The translations under genes were made by a program, and so were the position numbers. The notes beneath the pieces were generated by a model. It saw only the letters and a list, made by a program, of their open reading frames with translations, made no database searches and had not been told where the DNA came from. Below are positions 11,213-21,326 of a stretch of 64,000 bases of DNA, piece after piece (position 1 is the first letter of the stretch; every line of letters starts with the position of its first letter). Source of the DNA: Holtermannia corniformis (Eukaryota > Basidiomycota > Tremellomycetes > Holtermanniales); contig BCIJ01000015.1 in NCBI GenBank assembly GCA_001599935.1, forward strand, positions 62,001-126,000, in the 5' to 3' direction.

Positions 11213-12358
11213 CTACTTGGCTTCATCCTTGGCCTGTCCAGCCGCAAGCCAGTCGTCAATCTGCTGCTGCGGCACCTCGTCGAGCCGGTGGATCAAGTAG
11301 TCGACCTAGCAGGCGTCAGTGGATCGTTGCGGGATAGTCGTAATGTGCCCGGCCACGCACCTCGACATCCTTGGTCAACGGGATCACGTAGTCGCGGTAG
11401 AGCCGGACAACCTCTTCGACGTCAATCTTGGTGGTAGCATTCGGATCGTCGACCAGATGACCCTCGGCGTCGAGCTCGCCTCCGTACAGCTTGGCTTTGT
11501 TGGCCAGTCGGACGAGCAGCCTTGCCTCTACAGCTGGCTTGTAGATCAGGGCAGTTAGAGCCTCGGTGTTAGGGGGTGATGCAAGGATATGAGGGATGAA
11601 GTGGTGTGGATTATCGAGAAACTTGGATTCCGAGACGAACATGCCTGCATATGTCAGTCTGTCATCATTCACAGTCAGCAGTCCACACGCTACGCACCAA
11701 AGTGGATCCGCCGGCTGAGAGCCTGCAGGACCTCGACGTCCCTCGTCGCCGCACTGCCATAGTTGCCATCGTCTTCGCCCCCGGGAAAGCCCTTGGTGAT
11801 GGCTGGCACGATGATGTCGACGTAGAACTTTGCAATCTGGCCATTGACGTGTGTGGAAGGGTGGTCTGCTGCTGGAGGATGGAGCAGCCGAGGGTAGGAC
11901 TGAAGAGGGAGCACGGGCTTTGGCAGGTCGTTGATGGGTGTGAAAGGGTGTTCGTCGGGTCTACGAGCGCACTGTCAGCCTATCATCCCTTGTGCAGCAG
12001 GTCAAGCTACATACGAGGTGTAGCGACGGGCTTTGGCTGTCGCAAGTCGTCAGCTGTGCACTCGGAACCCAACCCAGCACTTACCGTGAAAGCTCTCAAT
12101 CTCGAACAAGAACCACTCAAGCCATGTCCCCTTGGTTCCCAGCTCGGCCTCGAAAGCACCGGCCGTGTAGATCTGGTTGTTGCGTGCGAACTGAGCTCGC
12201 TCAATCAGTGCTATCCCAGCGCATGTTAGCTCGAGCTCACACCGCAAGATGACAGATTACTGACAGAAGATGATGGTGTCCTCGAGTCGGATCAACACTG
12301 AGCGAATGTGCTCGATCGAGAGCAGCTCGGACGTCGTCTCGCCCGCTGTAAAGTTCAT
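11213..12358 (-). CDS. ARO7: Chorismate mutase
   Basis: Converts chorismate to prephenate, the committed step to phenylalanine and tyrosine, in the cytosol. The helical AroQ-type eukaryotic enzyme is recognisable in order: [53 protein letters not shown], then [40 protein letters not shown], a [15 protein letters not shown] helix, [66 protein letters not shown], and a short hydrophilic tail ending at 11213. Catalytic and allosteric helices are all present; in yeast, Tyr inhibits and Trp activates. Length is about 260-270 residues, the usual size. The start is the ATG of [14 protein letters not shown]. Six or so introns of about 45-60 nt. Confidence 0.9.
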
Positions 12359-12459
12359 TATCCAACGTGAGGTCGGTTGGGTCGACGATCAAGGTCTGTA
12401 GTCTGAAAGCGGTCGAGTTGGAGGCCGCGAGCGTGGCGAGCTTACGCCGAGCTCTCCAA

Positions 12460-13705
12460 TCAGTCTAGGATGCGCTTTGTGCCGACACGCTCGGGCGGGA
12501 AAAGGAGAATGGAGAGCGGCAGGGCAATGGTGAGAGCACCCACTGAGCGCCGGCACACCGAATACACCGCAGCTTGTAAACATCATCATATCGCATCTGT
12601 GTGGACCTAGGTTGACTGCTATGCACAAATACTGCGTGACAAAGTCGACGACATTCTCGCCCAAATCAACGCCAGAGCTCCCCACCTCAAGGCCTGGAAC
12701 GGGGTGACATCCTGTGGCCAGGGCAAGGCTACAGCAAACGCTGCCACGGCGAACCAGATCCCGAATTCTTTGCTTGCGATTTGGGCAGGCCAGCCGAATT
12801 CGATTAGGGGGAAGATGAAGAATGCCAGGTGGACGACAAGGTTGACAGGGTGGTGCAGGTTGTGATACCCTGCAGTGCTATTCAGCCACGCTCGCTGGCG
12901 CAAGCTGACATGCTTGCACTTATAGTCGGAACGAACGTCTTGAACTGGAGAGGGTTGGTCAGTCAATCGATCTTGCGAGAGCAGCGTATCGAAGAACTCA
13001 CTTGCTTTCCTGAATACGGGTACCGCTGTGCCCACGGACTGAGATTTGCCAAGAAGACAGACGGAGCGTGTCAGTCCATGATGCAAGCGGCGTAAGATCT
13101 GTAGAGACTTACCGGCAGTCGACTTGTTACTCGCCTCCACACTAGCGTCCGCGGACTCAGTCGTCTGCTCTACCAGCTGCTCGCCTCCCACGTCTTGGTT
13201 TGCGACCTGGGACGTCTGTGCCGTCTTCGGCGCGTAGCGGGTGGCAAAGTCAAGGTCCTCTTCCTCCTGCACCGCATCCGACGGCGCCAACGGGTCGGGC
13301 GAGGGGTCGATCGGCTAATGTGGTGGTCAGCTTGGTATAGGGGTGTATGACTGATTGAGTGTATGGGTGAACACGCACCTCCTCCGTTGGCATCTGCAAC
13401 CACTTGTCCTTTTCGCCAGACTTCTTCTCCCCCGCTTGTCCGCTTTGCCCTTTGCCGGGGTCCGTGATACTCTTGCCCTTGGTCTTCTTCTTCTTCTTCT
13501 TTTCCTCCACCTCGTCGCGTTCCTCAGAACCGCTATCGTTGACCCACTCCTCTTCGTAGGCGGCAGTGTCGACCACCGCCGTGTGCTTGTTGTCGTTCAT
13601 GATCCTTACGAGTCGATGGTAGTTGAGAGCGATGGTCTTGAACCCGGATGGGACGATTGGTGAACGGGGATGCTTCTCGCGCACAACAGCGCAGGTGGCC
13701 GCCAT
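12460..13705 (-). CDS. Hypothetical membrane protein with Lys/Glu-rich N-terminal part
   Basis: I do not recognise the family. A hydrophilic first half contains VDTAAYEEEWVNDSGSEERD, a run of lysines, and an acidic EEEDLDF segment. It is followed, after two short introns, by WAQRYPYSGKQ and FKTFVPTI, then YHNLHHPVNLVVHLAFFIFP. Three hydrophobic segments follow: NLVVHLAFFIFPLIEFG, FGIWFAVAAFAVALPW, and a C-terminal pair around LCIAVNL and VGALTIALPLSILLFPPERV, ending in GTKRILD and a TGA at 12460. Exon borders in the last third are inferred from hydrophobic continuity. The start is uncertain: ATG 13705 is in frame, but the frame stays open upstream and an exon coding YDKRLVLKQLGILARIKSDW (about 13822-13885), or even an ATG at 14028, may belong to it. 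The C-terminal end lies 102 bp from the ARO7 start. Confidence 0.5.
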
Positions 13706-13912
13706 CGATCGAGTGGAGAGCAAGTGCGACCCGCGCCAAGCCGGCTTATGCCATGCATAAAAGTGATAGAACGGCTCAAGAGTGTATCGATGCTGCTGTC
13801 GTCAGCGAGGTCTGGTACTCACCGATCACACCAATCTGACTTGATGCGAGCGAGGATACCGAGTTGCTTCAGCACCAGTCGCTTGTCGTATGCAGCTTAA
13901 ATTCTAATCCCA

Positions 13913-16900
13913 TCATTCCGACTTTGCGTGATCGAGCAAACCGCGCCTCCTAAGCCCGCGAGACGCGCCAGAAGCGGTCTGACTGCCGCCTGCAGATGCT
14001 CGTTGCGTATCCAGTCGGGATCCGTCATGCTCGTTCAAGTTGATGTTGGTGGAGATGCACGCCAACGCTTGTGTTCTCTGGAGAGCACCAGGCGTAGAGT
14101 AATTGTGGGATAGCGCTGGATCCACAGCGTCCTCGGTCTTGTTGATGTATAGCGGGAGGAGATTCGGCCCCGGTACGCTGGGCATTTCGAACAGAGATCG
14201 AGGCAAGGCCGTGGGTGGCAAGCCTGGGCTGTTGACCGCCAAGTCTAGGACGGCGCTGACCGGAAGGCCGGTGCGTTCGAGTCTGGCTAGCCAGTCAAGA
14301 TCTTGGACGCAGCGTGCTACAGGCAAGCCTCTGTAATTGGAATCTCCATAAATGACATGTCTCTATAAATGGAGGTCAAAATGCTCCTCTCGAGCATTTC
14401 CCTATGGTTACGGCAGGAAAATGGATACATGCCTCTTTAGATGACAACTGGGCACGCGTTCAGGATGTCCATTTACGAAATTTTGACTTTAGAGATGCGC
14501 GAAGGCTTGGTTTGGGTCCTGTGAGCACGTCAGCAGCCGCTAAACACGCTCTGCAGTGATTGCAACGTCCCTGGCACTCGGCAGCACGCTCTCCGAGGCG
14601 CCAGAGCTGCAGAAACGGTAACGGAGGGGCGCATTGAGGCGTACCGGGTCCAAATCTAGATCATGCGCGTCTGGTGCGCGACGCGTCTGCAGCGCGGCTC
14701 AAAGCTGGGACGGGACGCTGCAGTGTTCTGCAGCTCTTCTCACATCCCCGTCTTTGAGCCACCGACCCTCGTCATCGCACACCATGTCCCAGACCCAATC
14801 CCAGACCCAATCCCAGACCCAGCAGACGCCGCCGCCGCAGAGCCGTCCGCCGCAGCCGCCGCAGAGCCGTCTGGCTACGCAGCTGGTGCTGCCAGCAGAC
14901 TACGCGCTCCTTCCCAAGCTCGAGCGTGGGTACGCGCTCATGACAGAGAGGATTGATGCTACTCGGGCGGCTTTGAACGCCAAACCGAACCGCACCAAGG
15001 CTGAAGATGACTGGCTAGACGAAGCCGGCAATCTCTGCGAGCACGCTCTGGCCCTTGAAGCCGCCAAAGATGGTGCCGGGCAAGGCTTTGAGAGGGTCCT
15101 CCAGGAGCTCCTCGATGAGTACGACTTGCAGAGCGCACCTACGGCGCGCCCACGGGTGACTTTCGCCATCGATGCTCCGCGCCCGCCTACTCAGGAACAG
15201 AAGGACAAGCGCCGAGCGGCTCGCGCCACTCTGCACAAGCCCAGAGCCAAGCCCAAACACGAAGTCCAGGTCATCAAGGCTCTCGACAAGATCCGCCGCC
15301 ATGCCACGATCGGCGAACATCTCGCGATACTGGAATATCACGAGGCGCAGTCGTCGAAGTCCGTCATGACGACGCTGCGCTGGGCACGCGTCATGTATCC
15401 CAAGGTCAAGCTCTCGCACCCGACGGTGCATCGTTGGATCAAGACTGCCGCCGAGTGGCGCCGCACCAACGCGCTCTCGCTGCCAGACCGCCGGCGCACG
15501 CGCAGGGTGCGCTTGCCGCTGCTCGAGGCGGCTTTAAGCCGATGGGTCGACCAATCCCTCGCCAAAGGTGCCAGATTGAGCGATTCGATCCTCCTGGCGC
15601 AATACACCAAGCTGCACGCCTTTCTGCATCCTACTCCCGAGCCTGCGCAAGCTAGTCGCGGCTGGCTGCAGAAGTTCAAGCTTCGGAAGGGTCTGCACGG
15701 CTACCTCGAGCACGGAGAAGCCGGATCGGTTGATCGTACAACTGTCCCACCCGAGAGGCGGCGTCTGCAAGCCCTTCTGGCCAAGTACCCGCTCAAAGAC
15801 ACGTACAACATGGACGAGACCGGGTTGTACTGGAAGTACGTCTACGTCATGCGCAGAACATCAGACAGAGACTCACCCGTACAGGATGATCCCAGACCGC
15901 AGTCTCGCACATGTACGGGCGCCTGGCCTGCAGAAGGCTCGCGAGCGCGTGACGTACGCCTTCACCGTCAACGCTCTAGGCGAGAAGGAAGAGCCCTTCG
16001 TCATCGGGACGGCCGAGCACCCTCAGTGCTTCAACAAGAGGACGCCGAGCCAGCTCGGCTTCATGTACACGCACCAAAAGAGCGCCTACATGACGGCGTG
16101 GCTCTTCACGCGCTGGATCGACGCGTGGGATCGCCGGCTCGCAGCAGAAGGACGCAAGATCATCTTGCTCCTCGACAACGCCAAAGTTCACACTCTGCTG
16201 AGCCGCGAGGAGGTCAAGATCGATCCCAGGCGGATGAAAGAGGCAGAAACCAAGGAAGCCAAGCAGAGGGTCAAGGACGAGCCGCCAATCGTACTCACCA
16301 ACATCCACATCGAGTACCTCGCTCCAAACATGACTTCGCACATCCAGCCGCTCGACCAGGGCGTGATTGCTGCGTTCAAGGCGTACTATCGTCGTCTATT
16401 CGCCGAGCACGCCGTTCGGAGGCTTGACGAGGGATTTGCCGGCATCAAGGACATTTGGAAGTTGAATTTGCTCGAGGCGATCAAGATGGGACGCCAGGCG
16501 TGGTCGATGGTGCAGTCTGAGACGATTGTCAACTGCTGGCGCAAGGCAGGAATATTACCAGGCGAAGACGACGCCGAATTCGAGCTCGAGATCATCTCTG
16601 AGGACGGTTCCAGGTGAGTATGGGCTACTTCTGACGGCGGCATGAGCTTACCTTGGTGCCAGCCACGACCCTGGCCTCTCCATTGCCCTCGAGGGCTTGT
16701 CAAACGCCTTGAATCGACTCGAACTCGCCGAAATCGTCCCAAACCGCAATCGGATCGACATCATGGATCTTGTGCAGCGCGAAGACGAAGCCGGACACTA
16801 CGCGCCAGAGCCCATGGAGCCGGCAGAGCTCCTCGCCGTCGCTCGCAAGGAGGCAAGCTACTTGGAATACGAGTCAGACTCAGATTTCGAGATCGTGGCT

Positions 16901-17883
16901 ACTCACGGCTCTGCAGGGTCATCGCAAGGCTCCCAGGCAGCCGCTGCACCGTCCCAGGATGCGGTACAAGCGGCGATTGCGACTCTGCAAGCTCATGCAG
17001 AGTCGCAAGGTGATGAGTGGCAAAGCCTACGTACTGGCTTGCAGACGGCTGCGAGAGACTTGCGTCTTGCCAGATCCCAGAGTCTCTCGCAGACGTCCTT
17101 GCAGAGCTACTTCAAGCCGTCGCCCGGCTCGCAAAGTACGCCGATCGAAGTGGACGTAGAGTGAGAGTGACGGTTGATGATGGTGATTGAGATGTGATTG
17201 AGATGGCGGTAAAGACGCGGCTTAAACCCCCATGCAAAACTTGTAACGCCGAAACGCCGTGATTACGTAAAGTTCTGTATTTGGACGTCTCTCTAAATGG
17301 ACTAGCCAATCATTAGGAAATGCTCATGTCAATTACAGAGGCTTGCCTGTATGTCGAGCGTTGGCGGTCATGCAAACAAGACTTTCGCAACGCACCATAC
17401 ATCTCAGCCGCCTGTCGTGCATGAGTAAAGGCACGTTTGCGAAATGAGCCATCACTCACTTGGTGCTCCCACGCACGCTGCTCGGGCGGCTGAATGTGAA
17501 CGAGGTCGTCGTACGTATGAACAGGACAAGTGACATCACACACTGTCTGCGAGCACGTTTTCAGCCGAGATCGCAGCTGAGAATGCACCCACCTCTGGCT
17601 CGTCGCCTTGTTTGCGCTCAGCCAGACACACATAGTGCCTCCGCCACCACTCCTGGAGGTACATTTGCATCTTCTTGATGAGAAAGTCTCTCGAGTACGT
17701 CGTCACGGTCCCGTCCGCGTTGGTGATGGTGAACTCGCGGTATAGGATGGGCTTGGGATGAGTCGTGACGCCCGGGGCATCGACGTACGTGCCGAACGGC
17801 GAGGCATGCGTCTGACCGCCAGGCCAGACATACCACTGAAAGGCGCTGATAGCAGGGTTGAGCAGCAGCACGTCTCGCCGCAT
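13913..17883 (-). CDS. Unknown host gene interrupted by a transposon in an intron
   Basis: Exons of one minus-strand frame lie on both sides of the transposon at 14320-17349. Right of it, from ATG 17883, the gene encodes MRRDVLLLNPAISAFQWYVW, PILYREFTITNADGTVTTYS and KKMQMYLQEWWRRHYVCLAE. After short introns come VCDVTCPVHTYDDLVHIQPP and EQRAWEHQ, and a tiny 16-nt exon (AAEMY). Left of it, the frame reads ARCVQDLDWLARLERTGLPV, SAVLDLAVNSPGLPPTALPR and SLFEMPSVPGPNLLPLYINK. Removing the element and one TA restores a 47-nt GT..TAG intron, and the joined reading frame continues as AAEMY/ARCVQDLDWL. I do not recognise the protein. The 3' end is uncertain: the last open frame ends at 13913 but overlaps possible upstream exons of the next gene. 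It is divergent from TOM70 across 318 bp. Confidence 0.5.
14320..14339 (+). repeat. Left terminal inverted repeat of the pogo-like element
   Basis: CAGGCAAGCCTCTGTAATTG, preceded by the TA target duplication at 14318-14319. It matches the reverse complement of 17330-17349 at all 20 positions. Confidence 0.92.
14784..17164 (+). CDS. Pogo/Fot1-like DDE transposase with C-terminal PIP-box-like motif
   Basis: Three exons (14784-15835, 15885-16613, 16663-17164) encode about 760 residues. The N-terminus is a SQTQ repeat and a Pro/Gln tract (residues 2-35). It is followed by helix-turn-helix DNA-binding regions of the psq and CENP-B type (HATIGEHLAILEYHEAQSSK, LSHPTVHRWIKT, RWVDQSLAKGARLSDSILLA, SRGWLQKFKLRKGL). 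The DDE catalytic core has YNMDETGLYW (first Asp), IILLLDNAKVHT (second Asp) and HIQPLDQGVIAAFK (third Asp), the triad order of pogo transposases. The C-terminal region is acidic and Gln/Ser rich. It ends with QTSLQSYF (17090-17113), which fits the PCNA-interacting consensus Q-x-x-L-x-x-Y/F-F, and then an acidic IEVDVE tail. The start is the ATG before the SQTQ repeat. The gene is antisense to its host gene. Confidence 0.9.
17330..17349 (-). repeat. Right terminal inverted repeat of the pogo-like element
   Basis: CAATTACAGAGGCTTGCCTG, followed by TA at 17350-17351. It is the exact inverse of the left repeat. On the host minus strand the flanking host bases before this end read cgaca and then TA. 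Confidence 0.92.
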
Positions 17884-18201
17884 CGTGCCAACAAGAGATC
17901 AAGATGGACGATGCTCGTTTCAGAACGCAAGCTGGGCGCATGAGATAGGCGCACGGCGTTTCAGGTAGAAAGTCACTTGTTGTCCACCTACAAACGTCTG
18001 TCAACGTCTGCACGGGCTCGACGAGTACAGCAGAGCTCAGCAGGGCCATCGCCGAGCTCGCTTTGCATGCTCTGATCAGTGCATCCCTCGCCAGAAGAAC
18101 GCATAGAGAGCATAGGCGGGTGCTGAGCGCGCGGAAGTAAATCGAGCAAACCGTCATCTCGGCCGTCTTCTTTTCGGCTCGCTATCAACTTGTCACTCAG
18201 C

Positions 18202-20530
18202 ATGGCGCCCGTTCATCCCCCAGGGTGTCCCTACGTCCCCCCGCCTCCCCCTCCGAGCCTGCTGGAACGCTCGCAGCGGTTCGTCGAGGACAACCAAAAG
18301 ACTCTGCTTCTCGGTGCCGCTATCCTCGCCGCCGGGGGTGCAGGCTACTACCTGTACACCAACTCGTCCGCTGGCGGTCCCGCTGGGCCGAGCAGCAAGC
18401 CGGGAAAGAAGGCGAAGAAGAGCAAGAAGCCAAAGAGCGATGAGTTCAATGGCAAGGGCACCGACGGCCCGCTGCTAGAGGAGATTGAGCAAAAGGCGGA
18501 AAAGGTTAAAGAGGTCGTCAAGGAGACGGCGGACAAGGCGTCGGAAAAGGTCGAGGAGAAGCCAGCAGAGCCGTCGCATCTTGAGGGTGTGTCAGGTATA
18601 CTGGCTGGGTCAAGCTGATCATGCTAGGTGTTCCCGCCGATGCCGACGCTCTTGCGGCCTTGTCAGCAACGGTACGTTCTATCCTTAGTATGCATTGGCC
18701 CTGCTAACAACACGCAGGAGCGCAACACGCTCGGGGTAACGCTCAAGGACCGAGGCAACAAGCTCTACTCGAAGAAAAAGTACGAGCTCGCGATGGAGTG
18801 GTGAGTCGTGTGAGCTCCATCATCCACAGCCTGACACGCCCAGCTACTCCAAGGCGATCGAGGTCTCTGCCAAGGAGGAGGCCGTCTTTTACTCGAACCG
18901 AGCGGCCTGTGCGTCGACTGCCGCCGTGCGTGCCCTGCTGACCTGCAGGCTACACCAACCTCTCGCCGCCCGACTGGGAGTCGGCCGTCAAGGACTGCGA
19001 TTCGGCTCTGGCCCTGGATGCCGCCTAGTATGTGTTTGCGTCGCACGCACGATCCAAGACTGACACCTGATAGCGTCAAGGCGCTGACCCGCCGCGCCAA
19101 CTGCCTCGAAGAGCTCGGACGCGAGGAAGAGGCCGTGCGCGATTTCACGGCCACCACGATCCTCCAGCGGTTCCAAGACGAAAAGGCGGCCCAGTCGGTC
19201 GAGCGCGTGCTGAAAAAGCTTGCGTCGAAAAAAGCGACCGAGATGCTCAAGGTTGGTATGGTGTCGTGCCGATCACAGTGGGCTGATGGGATAGACTCGC
19301 GAGCCGAAATTGCCGTCGCCGACGTTCATCTCGTCGTACCTTTCTGCCTTCCGCCCTCGTGAGTGATGCAAAGGTGATGACAAGGACGAGGCTGATCGTG
19401 CAGACGCCAAGCCGACATTGCCGGATTCCCCATCCCAAGGCGACCACACGCTCTTGCTTGCGTTCGACGCCCTCGCAGCCGCAGACTACACCCACTCGGT
19501 CTCGCTCGTCCACGAGGCGATCGAGCAAGGAATCAGCTGGACCCAAGGTCAAGCGGAAGCGTTCAACCTGCGCGGCACGTTCAAATTCCTGATCGGCGAC
19601 ACGGAAGCGGCAAAGGACGACTTGCAAAAGAGTCTCGACTTGAAGCCTGATTTCGTCCAGAGCTGGGTCAAGATTGCGAGTGTGCACATGGAGCTTGGGG
19701 ATGCGGCGGGCGCGTTTGGCGATTTCGAGGCCGCGATCAGGCATGACGCTGAAGACCCGGATATCTACTACCACCGCGCGCAGGGTGCGTTGCTGAGCGA
19801 GCGAGGCAGCGAGGCTAATGACCGCAGTCTACTTTATCATGGGCGAGTACGCTCAGGCGATTGCAGACTATGAGAAATCGACGGCGCTCGACGGCACGTT
19901 CATCTTTTCGCACATTCAGGCTGCCGTCGCGCAGTACAAGCAGCAAGAGGTGCAGCCGTCCATGGCTGCCTTCCGCGCCATTTTGAAGCGCTTCCCGGAC
20001 AGGGGCGAGCCGTACAACTACTATGGCGAGTTGCTGCTTGACCAGCAGCGATTCGGCGATGCCGTTGAAAAGTTTGAAAAGGCTTTGGAGCTTGACAAGG
20101 ATCGGTGAGTCTCGTGGCTTTGTAAGCTGGCGGCTCGCTAACGCCCGCCAGGAAACCGCGCAACGTGCTGCCGCTCGTCAACAAGGCGCTCGCCATCTTC
20201 CAGTGGAAGCAGGACATGGCCGGTGCCGAGCAGCTTTGCGAACAGGCGCTCGTCGAAGACCCGGAATGCGACGTGGCCGTCGCGACGCTCGCCCAGCTCT
20301 GCTTGCAGCAGGGCAAGATCCACGACGCGATCAAGTGGTTTGGCAAGAGTGCTGGCTTGGCGCGGACCGAGATGGAGATGATCAATGCGATTACCTGTGG
20401 GTTGGCGTGCTCAATGCGGCTACAAAACTGATGCGTCGCAGACGAGCAGGCGTCCAAGTCTCAGCTCGCGTTTTTGCAAAACTACCCCGAGTACGCCGAG
20501 CGATTGAGCCAGCTTGCACAGCAGGCCTGA
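18202..20530 (+). CDS. TOM70: Mitochondrial import receptor TOM70
   Basis: TOM70 sits in the outer mitochondrial membrane. Its TPR domain receives hydrophobic precursors from Hsp70/Hsp90. After a proline-rich start ([12 protein letters not shown]) and [15 protein letters not shown], residues about 35-55 form one membrane helix ([19 protein letters not shown]), then comes a Lys-rich linker and a charged coiled segment. The TPR array follows: [190 protein letters not shown] and [20 protein letters not shown]. It ends in [20 protein letters not shown] and QQA. About nine introns. The membrane anchor plus 10 or more TPRs of this arrangement is specific to TOM70. Confidence 0.92.
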
Positions 20531-21326
20531 GGGGAGCAGCGAGGGCAGAAGCACGACATGTAGCGACCATTCTCGGATCTGATGCACTCGCTGACGACGC
20601 TCGGCGGATCCGCCTGGGTGCGGGTGCGGGTGCCGGTCCACTTTTGATTACCTATGGACCTGCTCTCGCAAGAGATGAGCACCGTTGTGGAGGATGTCGC
20701 TCATGCGCCGTTTCCGCTCTCGACGGCGATCTGGCGCATTCTGGGCTCGCCAAGCTCTTGTCGCTTTGTTTCCCCTCGGGTCTGCACCGCTCTCAGGCTC
20801 TCTCGGCGGCGAACGGAGCTCGGGGCGTGTACACACACCAGGCAGCACACACAGACAGGACAAGACGGCGCTCTGACGCTCGCAAAGGAGCCCTAGAGCC
20901 GGTCTCGTCCGCCGTCTCGATCCCCTACATAGTCCGAGCCGAGGCCTCGACATTGTCGACGGTTGCAACAGCGACAGTCTAGTCACCTCGAGTCGATCCG
21001 TACAGCGAGACAATCGAACAGACCAAGACAAAGCAACGACGCGACCTTGGCGACGACACAGTGGACAAAGTCTTGGCACTGACGGGAACGCGACGCCTTG
21101 GCGAGCCATCGACACGATACGACCACGACCGCGACGACGTCTAGACTCGCGGCGGGATAGCAAACAGTGTACAGAACGCAGGTAGACGCACGCTTCATAG
21201 CAAAGGCGAGTCGGTCGTCGGGCGGAAAACGACAGCAAGGAACAGGTGCTAACCGACTTGTTCCGATCAGACCTCGTTGCATCCTTCAAAAGAACACGGC
21301 CATCGACCCGACCAGCAGCTGCCATC
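20531..21326. other. Intergenic region between TOM70 and the GMC oxidoreductase
   Basis: About 800 bp without a supported gene. Long open frames on both strands (for example minus 20648-21328) lack ATG-anchored domains and have Arg/Ser/Cys-rich shadow composition. A short GGTGCGGGTGCGGGTGCCGG repeat lies near 20617-20636. The promoter of the downstream gene is presumably here. Confidence 0.5.

Larger units (their letters stand above)
14320..17349 (+). mobile_element. Pogo-like (Tc1/mariner superfamily) DNA transposon, apparently intact
   Basis: The 3,030-bp element is bounded by perfect 20-bp terminal inverted repeats starting CAGG. It is flanked on both sides by TA (14318-14319 and 17350-17351), the target-site duplication of the Tc1/mariner superfamily. 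Less perfect matches continue inward (tctctataaatgg on the left, the inverse of ctctctaaatgg region on the right, and paired gcatttcc motifs). It carries one spliced plus-strand gene for a DDE transposase without stops or frameshifts. It is inserted antisense in an intron of an unknown host gene. Identical repeats, an intact coding region and clean duplications suggest a recent insertion. Confidence 0.9.

Noticed and set aside
14028..14336. Simple direct fusion of the transposon-interrupted gene with the membrane-protein gene at 12460-13705
   Set aside because: The ATG-started frame at 14028 has an in-frame stop just upstream, and I found no splice pair that joins the two frames convincingly; kept as an open possibility only in the notes on start and end.
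14634..14783. Extension of the transposase frame upstream of the SQTQ repeat
   Set aside because: It begins at a non-ATG codon; the first in-frame ATG is at 14784, and the upstream sequence is not protein-like.
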